64,000 nucleotides of DNA from Rosa chinensis (taxonomy: Eukaryota > Streptophyta > Magnoliopsida > Rosales > Rosaceae), in contig NC_037094.1 in NCBI RefSeq assembly GCF_002994745.2, positions 40,231,456 to 40,295,455 of the forward strand, given 5' to 3'. The notes beneath the pieces were generated by a model, which worked only from the letters and a program-made list of their open reading frames with translations, had not been told where the DNA came from and searched no databases. How positions within the stretch are numbered: the stretch's first letter is position 1; each line of letters begins with the position of its first letter. A program made the position numbers and the translations under genes. Positions 12,000 to 22,261 of the stretch are shown piece by piece.

Positions 12000-12012
12000 A
12001 ATTCCCCCACAC
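12000..12012 (-). other. Polypurine tract of E2
   Basis: Reads GTGTGGGGGAATT on the minus strand and abuts the 3' LTR of E2. It is identical to the PPT of E1 and E3. Confidence 0.88.
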
Positions 12013-15010
12013 TTAGCTTTTGCTAGTCCCTTAGCAAAATCACACAAAGACTCAACTAAGACTCAACGAAAATTTAAAGACTCTACACAAACAATGACTC
12101 TATTGCCCTTCAACTTTTTGTCTCAGCAATCTCTTACTTTCATAACACCAAGATTAGCACTCAACCAGGAATCAATATTTAAGCATTCGAGAGTTAATTG
12201 AAACACATAATCTTTACTTACACAAGTAGGACTTGGTTGTAACAATGGTGATGGGTTATATTAAGCATGTTTCAGACAAGTATGATTCATATCCTCACAA
12301 GGTATATCCACTCTTTCTTCTCTCAGAATTCAAGGCAATGCTTAAAAGCTTATAATCACTCAATTATATGTGAGAGAAAATATTTTGAGGCAATCAAATA
12401 GCTCACATATATAAGAAACGAAAAGCACTTTGTGAATATAATAATTTTTTTTTCTTCAAAAGATCTCATGAAAGATATCAACTACTTGCACAGATGGACC
12501 CAAGCCATATGTTCAACTCTTGTAACTCATCTCCACATCAAGGGCTGTCCCATCTTAAGGATCAAGAAGGTCTTCTCAAGGGTTGTAATGGGGCTAAGGC
12601 TCAAGGTTTAAAGAAACGAAAGGTAAGGATTTATCAAAGTGTCCTAAAAACCTAGCAGAGCACATGTAAATGTAGAGACTTCAAGAAATTCCAGCAAGGC
12701 ATTGTAAAAACGTCACTTTCCCTAGGGGTGATCATAAAAGGGCCTAATGTCTTCATGTTGGGCCCAATCTTCATTCTAAACTTCCTTTGAACTCTAGTGA
12801 ATTGGACAAAGGCCATATTTTCTGTAATGGGCCTTCAGTTCAAAGTAAACTCCAAAATCACTAAGTATGGGGGACTAAAATCCATAAACATTTTTCTTTC
12901 TTTTAGCCGTACACATTTTTTCTTTCTAACCGTGTACAAATTTTTTTTTGTTCATTTCTTTTTCACGGCTTTCACATATATTTTTCTTTTCATGGACAAA
13001 TCTACCCCCACACTTGAACTTTCACCTCATCTCAATCTTCATTCTCAATGCCAAATCCTCAAGTAAAGTCCCAAAAGATAGCTCCACTAAGTTTTTAGAA
13101 CAAAGGGTAGGAGTGTAGCTATACTAAGGTTCATGGTTAAGGATTTTAAGGGTGATGAATGAAAAGGCTTAATGTAGGCTCAAAGGGGCTTATCTAGGGG
13201 GGTCCCACGACGGGCACAATTAAGGACACAGGTTTATTTGGCAATGGTGGTAATTCCTAGGGTGCCTCTATCCTTTCCAGAATCAGGGCCATGTATTGAT
13301 ATAACGTTTCAACAAGCACAAGAGTGAATTCTAGCATTCTCTAGTCCATCAAACTTAATCTATGGCAAGTAGTCAATCAAGATGAAAGGATAATGAGATC
13401 ATCAAAACATCGCCAAGAAAATAAGAATATATTTTTCATTTATCACTCCAAGAAAAAGGGACATGGCTCAATATCTCACATGGGTTTATATGAATCAAAA
13501 CTCATCTTAACATGCTCATATTCTATACCAAAGTCACGAAATCCATATCCACTACACATGCATACATTTTTCATATATCTCAATTAACCAAAGAATACCA
13601 TTTTAGAAATCATCTCAATTTTGTGATCCTCTTTTAATCATGATTTTAGAGATATAGAATCATCCTAGACAGTTGAAAGGGCATCCTAAGACTCAAAAAC
13701 AAAAATAAAAGCAACGAAAATTTTTAAATTTTTGACATTTTTCAATTTTTTTGTATTTTTCAATATATGACTCAAGATAAAAGTGTAAATCCCTTCCCCC
13801 ACACTTAAATATTGCATTGTCCTCAATGTAATCAATCAAAAGCATGCAATGAAACACTTAAGCATATAGAGATGGAATTTACGAAAATAAAGTTCAAAGA
13901 AAAACAAAAGTTACAAAGTAAAGAAGTAGGGAAGAAAAAAAAAACAAATCTGCGTTGAAGGCTCTCCTCCACATCTACTTCTGAATTGGGTTGCCTCCCA
14001 AGCAGCGCTTGAGTTTAACGTCTTTCAGCCAGACAGTACCTCCATTAAATAAAGTTAGTAACTATAATTAACAAAGAAATACAAAAAAAATATAAACAAG
14101 TAACAAAGAATTACAAACTACAAATATAATTAACAAGTACATTGTACACAAGACACAAGTTAAGAACACAAGTGAGTAAAAAAAAAAAAAGAAACATGAA
14201 AAATATTTACACAAATGTTTTTTTTTTTTTCTTTTCTTTCTTTGTACGAAAATACTTACAAATATTTACATTCTTTCCTTTCCTTTACAATTATTTTCAA
14301 CACTTAGGTACGGGAACAGGGAGTCTCGATGTGCAATGGGACTGAAACAGCTACCCTTTTCAAGACTATGTTTAATCCAATATACCTTAGTGAATCACAA
14401 TATTTTCGTTTGTTATATATATCATTGATATCAAATTAAATTCCAAGCGGTAAATCAAGAGGACGTGCGGCCCAAGTATAGTCGTCTAGACACCAAGTCT
14501 CTCCTACATCCTTTGGGCAACCTTACTGAAATGGCCAGGTAGGGGAGGGCGACCACGAGAGGTAGAATCCATTTTGGCATGAGCTACTCCCACATTGTGG
14601 TTTAGGCCCATTTGTAAGCACTTCTGGATTCAAGAACCTGTCATGAGCGTTGTCCCCTTCCTAGACACCATCCCACATAGGCTATACTTACTTGGATGAA
14701 AAAGATCCTAAGTGTGAAGACAGTTCAATGAATGTTAATAAAGGCCGCCCTCAACCTTAAGGGACCTGGACTAGGTACCAATAAGGGGTTTAGGCCAATA
14801 TTAATAAACACGACTTCACCTATTCCTTCTTTAATTTACAACTCACAATTAAAATTCGTATTCAATAATATAAATAACAACCTAAGTAATTAATTAACTA
14901 ATTAACTAATTAACTAACAAATTATGAACAATTAACAAGTAAAATTTTTTTTTTTTTTTCGAACACAACATATAAACAAAACAAATATTCACATATTTAA
15001 CAAGTGATTT
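12013..15010 (-). other. Noncoding internal region of E2
   Basis: Bases 12013-14045 correspond to the 3' noncoding region of E1/E3, including PPT-like motifs near 13006 and 13797 and the conserved post-pol block at 13988-14010. Bases 14046-14220 are an AT-rich spacer that is also present in E6 but not in E1 or E3. Bases 14221-15010 are one leader module with the CCACAATGTGG hairpin near 14591. The whole gag-pol segment is missing. ORFs reported here are antisense or composition-driven. Confidence 0.85.
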
Positions 15011-15033
15011 TTCAATCCCCGGCAACGGCGCCA
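15011..15033 (-). other. tRNA-Asp primer binding site of E2
   Basis: Same 23-base site as in E1, read on the minus strand, starting TGGCGCCGTTGCC. A five-base spacer separates it from the LTR at 15039. Confidence 0.92.
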
Positions 15034-15038
15034 AAAAT

Positions 15039-17023
15039 TAATGCAGCTAAAAGCAAGCGCATAATTTAACCCTGAAATGTCATTAGTAGTACGTAATAAA
15101 TAGGGATCGTTCTATTCCGGGGATTGAGGGTACACCTGTCATTGTCAAACAGTTAAACAATTAAAATTAAAACAAAGTATAATATTCACAAATATATTCA
15201 CAACTATAAACATTTTACATGAAAAAAGGGGGGATTTTGTTTTTGGTTTTTCGAAAATAAAACTAAGTTAACAAAACAATTAAAATGCAAAAACATAAAA
15301 ATACAAAGATGGAATGAGAGAACAAAGATCAAAATCTAAACATATGATTAAAATTGATTCAAACCCTAATATTGTTCATCTAAGTCATGAGAAAGGAGTT
15401 GATCATGTGAAACATTCGAAAGCAAATGAATTCCCATTTTTTACTTTTCAATGCTAATTAACCTAAGCGAAAGCACCTAGATTAATCCTATCAAACATGC
15501 AATCAAACCCTAGAAAGCTAGTCAATCATGTCATGTTTAACGCATTACACATAGAGAAAGGCTATCAACTCAAGTGTACAACTTAGTATGGAAAAGTCCA
15601 CCTAATTGCAATCCTCGTTAATTAAATTCGATCTTTGTACAAAACCTTTACTACTTTGATTCAAGTTTACACAAAACGAAAAGTCGATTTCATGCTCTTA
15701 AACCTAGCATCATTCATATCAAAACCCTAAGTGTTTGCAACCACATAAGATTAAAATACAAAAGTTATCTATAACGCAAATTTAATTAAACAAACCCACA
15801 TAAGCAACTCTCGAAGAACAATAATTTGAATCTGAAAATTCTCAATTAATCATAAAAATTCCAGAAATTAATATTTGTTCAAACACATATGTCAACTAGT
15901 TCATAACCAACGAAATTCAAAGCAAAGGTTACAAAAGAGAATCGGATTACACCGTGAGATGGAGATGGTGATGAACGATTGATGTAGTGGTCTCTTGAAT
16001 CTCGAAAGCAAGCTTCAAGGATGGTGGTGGATGATGATGCTCACAGCAATTCTTCTTCTCCCTTGGCCTTGCTTGAACTCGTGGAGATGACTAGAGGATG
16101 GAGAAACTCACGGCTATGCTAAGAAGATTTTCTGATTTTTTTCTAAAGTGTAAATTGTATGGGGGAGAGGAACTTCTGTTTGATGGTGTCTGTAAAACGT
16201 CTAGAGAGGAGGGTATATATAGGGGAAGGCAAGGCTTCATGAATTTAATTTCCAAGGAATTTTCTGGTTGCACCACACAGCTCCAACCAATGAATTAATG
16301 CCACGTCAGCTCTGCCATGTCATTCAACCAATCAGGAAGCTCCAAAATCAATCCCTAATATATTGTTGCTGATTTTCCCAAGATTATTTCTGATTTTTCT
16401 CTTAATTTTCGGCCAAATATCTAGGCATGAACCTAGACAATGTATCTGGATGCATTTTGGACCTTTCTTCCCTTAAATCTCTCCATGGCTTTATCCTTAA
16501 TGTCCTCCCCTTGATTTTCTCTTGATTCCCACATTAAAATTGCAGATTTTATTCTCTAATTTCAGCCAACATATCTTGAGGGAATTAAGGAACGAATCTG
16601 GACTTGTTTTGAGCCTTTTCTTGTTGCACAATCCCTTGAAACTCTCCCTTGATTTTCTCAACGTAATCTCCTTGATTTCCACATTATCTCCATCATTTCC
16701 CATGCAAAAATCAGATTTAATCTCCCATAATATCTTCAAGCCATGTAGTCTCCTAATGCCTTCAGGTTTCCTAGCCTCATCAGGATTCCTGCGTTGACTA
16801 GGATTCCTAGTTGGACCAGGAAAACTCCATTTCTTCATTTCAGCTCATTTCCTTGTCATTTATTCCAATGTACCTAGAAAATAGAAATTTTTATTAAAAT
16901 TACTAAAAATAGAAACTTTCTAAAGATGGAAACTTTCCTAATCAAGACGGATTTATTTAAGGAAATAACTAAGTAAATATGAGGAAATAACAGTTAAAAC
17001 GTCGCATTAAAATGCTCCTATCA
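15039..17023 (-). repeat. 5' LTR of E2 (family A, subtype 2)
   Basis: 1985 bases. It pairs with 10019-11999. Substitutions seen lie near 15074, 15220, 15284 and 16003; one-base indels lie near 15333, 16165, 16881 and 16891. ORFs at 16091-16838 are LTR sequence. Confidence 0.94.
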
Positions 17024-17028
17024 TTCGA

Positions 17029-20000
17029 TGGTGACATTATTGGCTTTAACATCTTTGAAGCCATGAGGTATCCCCTAGAGGTTAATGATTGTTTTTCTGC
17101 TGACATTTTGGATGAACTTGCGCAGAAAATGTTTGATGTTATGCATGAGGATACCCTGGTCACTACCCTTGAGAGAGGGGTAGGCTATACAAAGGAAGGC
17201 GTCACCATCTCAGAGGACAAGTTGAAAGACACTTGTGAGGAGAAAATCATTGAAAACGTCTCCTTCCTTGAGGCATCACCCTTTATAGGTAAGTCTGTTT
17301 CTCCCTTGTCCATTCAGTTATCCACTAACAAGACATTACCTTCAGTGGTCCAGGCCCCAGAACTAGAGCTAAAACCTCTTCCAGACCATTTGAAGTATGT
17401 CTACTTAGGGGACAAGGAGACCTTACCAGTGATTGTGTCCTCTGCACTGACGACTCCACAAGAAGAGAAGTTGGTGGAAATGTTGAAGCAACACAAGACC
17501 GCCATAGGATGGACATTGGCGGATATCAAGGGAATCAGCCCTACAACTTGTGTCCACAGAATACTTCTAGAGGAGGGGTCTAAACCCACTAGAGAGGCTC
17601 AACGTCGTCTCAACCCTCCAATGATGGAAGTAGTGAAGAAGGAGGTTATCAAACTCCTTGATTGTGGGGTAATCTACCCTATTTCTGACTCCAAGTGGGT
17701 CTCCCCAGTTTAGGTCGTGCCCAAGAAGTCTGGGATCACTGTGGTAAAGAATGCTGATAACGAACTGGTGCCCCAAAGGACAGTCACAGGCCACAGAGTG
17801 TGCATTGACTATAGGAGGCTCAACGCAACTACAAGGAAAGACCACTTTCCTCTGCCATTCATTGATCAGATGCTTGAGCGCCTAGCTGGACATGACTACT
17901 ATTGTTTTCTGGATGGATATTCTGGTTACAACCAGATTGCAATTGCAAATGAAGACCAAGAGAAGACAACCTTCACTTGCCCCTTTGGAACATTTGCTTA
18001 TAGACGTATGCCCTTCGGACTTTGCAACGCTCCAGGTACTTTTCAGAGATGCATGGTAAGTATCTTTTCAGATTATATTGAGAAAATCATAGAGGTATTC
18101 ATGGATGACTTTTCAGTTTTTGGAAAGAATTTTGATGATTGTCTTAATAATCTGGAGATAATTTTGAAACGTTGCATGGAAACTAACCTTGTACTTAATT
18201 GGGAAAAATGCCATTTTATGGTTCAACAAGGGATAGTTCTAGGACATATTGTCTCTGCTAGGGGTATAGAGGTTGATAAGGCCAAGGTGGATATTGTGCG
18301 TCACTTACCCTCTCCCACTTCTGTGAGAGAGATTCGTTCTTTCCTTGGCCATGCAGGTTTTTACAGGAGGTTCATCAAGGACTTCTCCAAAATTTCGAGA
18401 CCCTTATGTCAACTACTCCAGAAGGATGTGCCATTTCACTTTGACAAGGAGTGTTAAGAAGCTTTTGACAAGCTTAAGGAGTTGTTGACGTCTGCCCCCA
18501 TCATGTTACCTCCAGATTGGTCCCTGCCCTTTGAGTTGATGTGTGATGCCTCTGACTATGCAGTTGGAGCTGTTTTGGGGCAAAGGAAGGACAAGCTACC
18601 CTATGCCATCTACTACGCCTCGAGGACTCTCAATGATGCACAAATGAACTACTCCACCACAGAGAAAGAGCTCCTTGCAGTTGTCTTTGCCCTTGAGAAG
18701 TTTCGCTCTTATTTACTTGGTACCAAAGTTACTATCTTTACTGACCATGCAGCTTTGAAATACTTGATGACCAAGAAAGAGGCGAAACCAAGGCTCATCA
18801 GATGGATCCTACTCTTGCAAGAATTCGACGTGGAAATCAAGGACAAGAAGGGTAGTGAAAACGTGGTAGCTGACCACTTGAGTCGTTTGGTGCACGCAGA
18901 AGACCGTCTCCCTCTGGTGGAGACGTTTCCAGATGAACAACTCTTTGGAATCCAGGTAAGTGAACCATGGTATGCAGACATTGTGAATTATAGTGTCTAG
19001 AAAGATTCCTGATACCATGTCACGTGCTCATAGGGATAGGCTTAGGAAAACTGTTAAGCAATATGTTTGGGATGAACCTTATTTGTGGAAGTAATGCTCT
19101 GATCAATTGATTAGGAGATGTGTGCCTGAACATGAACATAATGCTATACTTTCTTTTTGCCACTCTAAAGCATGTGGGGGTCACTTTGGGTCTAAGAAGA
19201 CTGCGTTTAAGGTGCTAGAGTCTGGGTTCTATTGGCCAACATTATTTAGGGATGCACATGCCTATTGTTTAACTTGTGATAAGTGCCAAAGAACAGGAAA
19301 TCTAGGTCCTAGAGATCAAATGCCATTGTCCAATATAATAACTGTTGAAATATTTGATGTCTGGGGTATAGATTTCATGGGACCTTTCCCTTCATCTTTT
19401 GGGTTTCTCTATATCTTACTTGCAGTGGACTATGTTTCCAAATGGGTGGAAGCAAAGGCCACTAGAACTAATGACTCTAAGGTTGTTGCAGATTTTATCA
19501 AGTCTAACATCTTTAGCAGGTTTGGAATGCCTAGAGTTCTCATTAGTGATGGAGGATCCCATTTTTGCAATCGGACGATTGAGGCTCTCTTGAAGAGATA
19601 TGATGTCACACATAAGGTTTCTACACCTTATCACCCACAAACTAGTGGGCAGGCTGAGGTCTCTAATCGTCAGATTAAGGGGATATTGGAGAAGACTGTG
19701 AACCCCAACAGGAAGGACTGGTCCTTGCGTCTAGAGGATGCTTTGTGGGCCTACAGAACTGCATACAAAACTCCCATAGGTATGTCACCATATCGAATTA
19801 TCTATGGCAAACCTTGCCATTTACCTGTGGAGTTGGAGCACAAAGCTTGGTGGGCTGTGAAGCAGTTCAACATGGATATTGATGCAGCTGGGCTTCATAG
19901 GAAGTTGCAATTGCAAGAGTTAGAGGAGATTAGGAATGATGCCTTCGAAAGTGCTAAAATTTACTAGGATAAGACGAAGGCATTCCATGACAAAATGATT

Positions 20001-20264
20001 CGAAGGAAGACTTTTGTTGTGGGTCAAAAAGTTCTTCTCTTCCATTCTCGTCTCAAACTCTTCCCAGGTAAGCTTCGTTCTCGTTGGATTGGGCCTTTTG
20101 TTATCACTCATGTGTTTCCTCATGGAGCTGTGCAGATAAAGAGTGAACATACAAATAACGAGTTCAAGGTGAATGGCCACCGCTTGAAGCCTTACTATGA
20201 GGCATTTGTGGAACATGAAGTGGAGGCCGTACCCCTCCAAAACGTTCCAAACCCTGAGGATTAA
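17029..20264 (+). pseudogene. pol: E1 pol: RT, RNase H, integrase, with multiple stops
   Basis: It continues the E1 polyprotein after E2. Order: linker (17029-17550), reverse transcriptase with the FMDDFSVFG catalytic motif (DD codons 18104-18109), RNase H ([14 protein letters not shown] near 18540, TDHAALKYL, then VADHLSRL near 18870), integrase H2C2 zinc finger (near 19120-19290), core with [16 protein letters not shown] and QAEVSNR (DD35E), and a C-terminal tail. Compared with E3 it has a TAG at 17711-17713, a TAA at 18455-18457, a two-base loss near 18991, a TAA at 19092-19094 and a TAG at 19965-19967. No functional RT or integrase can come from this copy. The natural stop is at 20264. 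Confidence 0.94.
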
Positions 20265-22248
20265 ATGGAGGTACAAGTCTAGGCTGAAAGACTATAAACA
20301 TTAAGCGCTGCTTGGGAGGCAACCCAATTCAGAAGTTGCTGTGGAGGAGTCATCAACGCAGATTTGTTTTATTTTTTCCCTTTTACTCCTCCAATTTTCT
20401 TTGTACTTAGTCATTATTTTCGTAAATCTTTTTCCTATATACGTAAGTGTTTCATTGCATGCTTATACTTGATTACAATGAGGACAATGCAATATTTAAG
20501 TGTGGGGGAAGGGATTTATATTTGAGTCTTTTATTTTGAGTCATATATGGAAAAATACAAAAAAAAAATTGAAAAATGTCAAAAAAGTCAAAAATTTTCG
20601 TTGCTTTTGTTTTTGTTTTGAGTCTTAGGATGCCCTTTCAACTGTCTAGGATGATTCTATATCTCTGAAATCATGACTAAAAGAGGATCACAAAATTGAG
20701 ATGATTTAAACACGGTATTCTTTGGTTAATTGAGATATATGAGATATATATGCATGTGTAGTGGATATGGATTTCGAAACTTTGGTACAGAAAATATGAG
20801 CATGTTAAGATGAGTTTTGATTCATAAAAGCCATGTGAGATAATTGAGCCATGTCCCTTTTTCCTTGGAGTGAATCGAAAATATATATTCTTAATTTCTT
20901 GGCGATATTTTGATGATCTCATTATTCTTTCATTTGATTGATTGCTTGCCATAGATTAAGTTTGATGGACTAGAGAATGCTAGAATTCACTCTTGTGCTT
21001 GTTGAGACGTTATATCAATACATGGCCCTGATTCTGGAAGGGATAGAGGCACCCTAGAAATTACCACCATTGCCAAATAAACCTGTGTCCCCATTTGTGC
21101 CCGTCGTGAGACCCCCTAGATAAGCCCCTTTGAGCCTACATTAAGCCTTTTCATTCATCACCCTTAAAACCCTTAACCATGAAGCTTAGTATAGTTACAA
21201 CCCTACCCTTTGTTCTAAGAACTTAGTGGAGCTATCTTTTGAGACATACTACGTGGGTTTGGTGCTAAAGATGAAAATTGAGAGGAGGTGAAAGTTCAAG
21301 TGTGGGGGTAGACTTGTCCATAAAGAAAAAAAAAAAATATGTGAAAGCCGTGAAAAATGAAAAGAAAAGAAAATTGTATACGGCTAAAAAAAAAAAAAAA
21401 AAAAAAAAGAAAGAAATAATTATGGATTTTAGTCCCCCATACTTAGTGATTTTGGAGTCTGCGTCGAAATGAAGGCCCACTAAAGAAAAATCTGGCCTTT
21501 GTCCATTCACTATAGTTTAAGGGAAGTTTACAATGAAGATTGGGGCCAACATGAAGACATTAGGCCCCTTTTATGTTACCCCTAGGGAAAGTGACGTTTT
21601 TGCAATGCCTTGGTGGATTTCTTGAGGTCCCTACATCTACATATGCTCTGCTAGGTTTTTAGGACACTTTGATAAATCCTTACCCTTCGTTTCTTTAAAC
21701 CTTGAGCCTTGGCCCCATTACAACCTTTAAGAAGACCTTCTTGATCCTTAAGATGGGACAGCCCTTGATGTGGAGATGAGTTACAAGAGTTGAACCTATG
21801 GCTTGGGTCCATCTGTGCAAGTAGTTGATATCCTTCATGAGATCTTTAAAGAAAATTATACATGTGCTTTCGTTTCTTGAATTATGTGATATACTTGCTA
21901 TCTTTCACATATACTTGAGTGTACAAGCTTTTAAGCATTGCCATGATCTGAGAGAAGAAAGAGTGGATATACCTTTGTGAGGATATGAATCATACTTGTC
22001 TGAAACATGCTTAACAGAACCATCACCATTGTTACAACCACGTCCTACTTGTGTATGTGTAAATTATGTGTTTAAATTAACTCTCGAATGCCTAACATTG
22101 AATTTTGGTTGAGTGCTAATCTTGGTGTTATGAAAGTAAGAGATTGCTGAGACAAATAGTTGAAGGGCAATAGAGTCATTGTTTTTGTAGAGTCTTTAAT
22201 TTCTGTTGAGTCTTAGTGTGATTTTGCTAAGGGACTAGCAAAAGCTAA
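20265..22248 (+). other. 3' noncoding region of E1
   Basis: About 2 kb after the pol stop with no sense ORF and no envelope-like gene. The conserved block AAGCGCTGCTTGGGAGGCAA starts at 20303. PPT-like AAGTGTGGGGG motifs occur at 20498-20508 and 21298-21308, ahead of the real PPT copy at 22247-22257. A/T homopolymers lie at 20557-20570 and 21387-21410. Confidence 0.85.
20303..20325 (+). other. Conserved post-pol block
   Basis: A G-rich block (GCGCTGCTTGGGAGGCAACC) about 40 bases after the pol stop. It is kept nearly unchanged in E3 (2883-2904), E2 (13988-14010) and E6 (56251-56273). The last two have lost all of gag-pol, which argues for a cis-acting role. I recall similar blocks after pol in other plant Athila-like elements, but their function is not known to me. 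Confidence 0.7.
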
Positions 22249-22261
22249 GTGTGGGGGAATT
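22249..22261 (+). other. Polypurine tract of E1
   Basis: GTGTGGGGGAATT directly precedes the 3' LTR start at 22262. Confidence 0.92.

Larger units (their letters stand above)
10019..17023 (-). mobile_element. E2: gag-pol-less Athila derivative inside E1
   Basis: A minus-strand element of 7005 bases, inserted at the E1 protease-RT junction with TSD TTCGA (10014-10018 and 17024-17028). It has LTRs of 1981 and 1985 bases, a PBS and a PPT, but the roughly 3 kb internal region keeps only the post-pol 3' region, a short AT-rich spacer and one leader module. No Gag, protease, RT or integrase can be found. It must use enzymes supplied in trans, probably by relatives of E1 or E3. The two LTRs differ by about four substitutions and four one-base indels. 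The LTR terminus is TA rather than TG at the U5 end as read on the plus strand (TAATGCAGC), in both LTRs. Confidence 0.95.

Noticed and set aside
15011..15033. tRNA-Asp gene fragment
   Set aside because: Only the 3'-end complement is present and always next to an LTR; it is the primer binding site, not a tRNA gene.
20265..22248. Possible envelope-like gene after pol, as in some Athila elements
   Set aside because: No sense ORF of useful length in E1, E3, E2, E5 or E6, and no signal peptide or membrane pattern in the sense strand.
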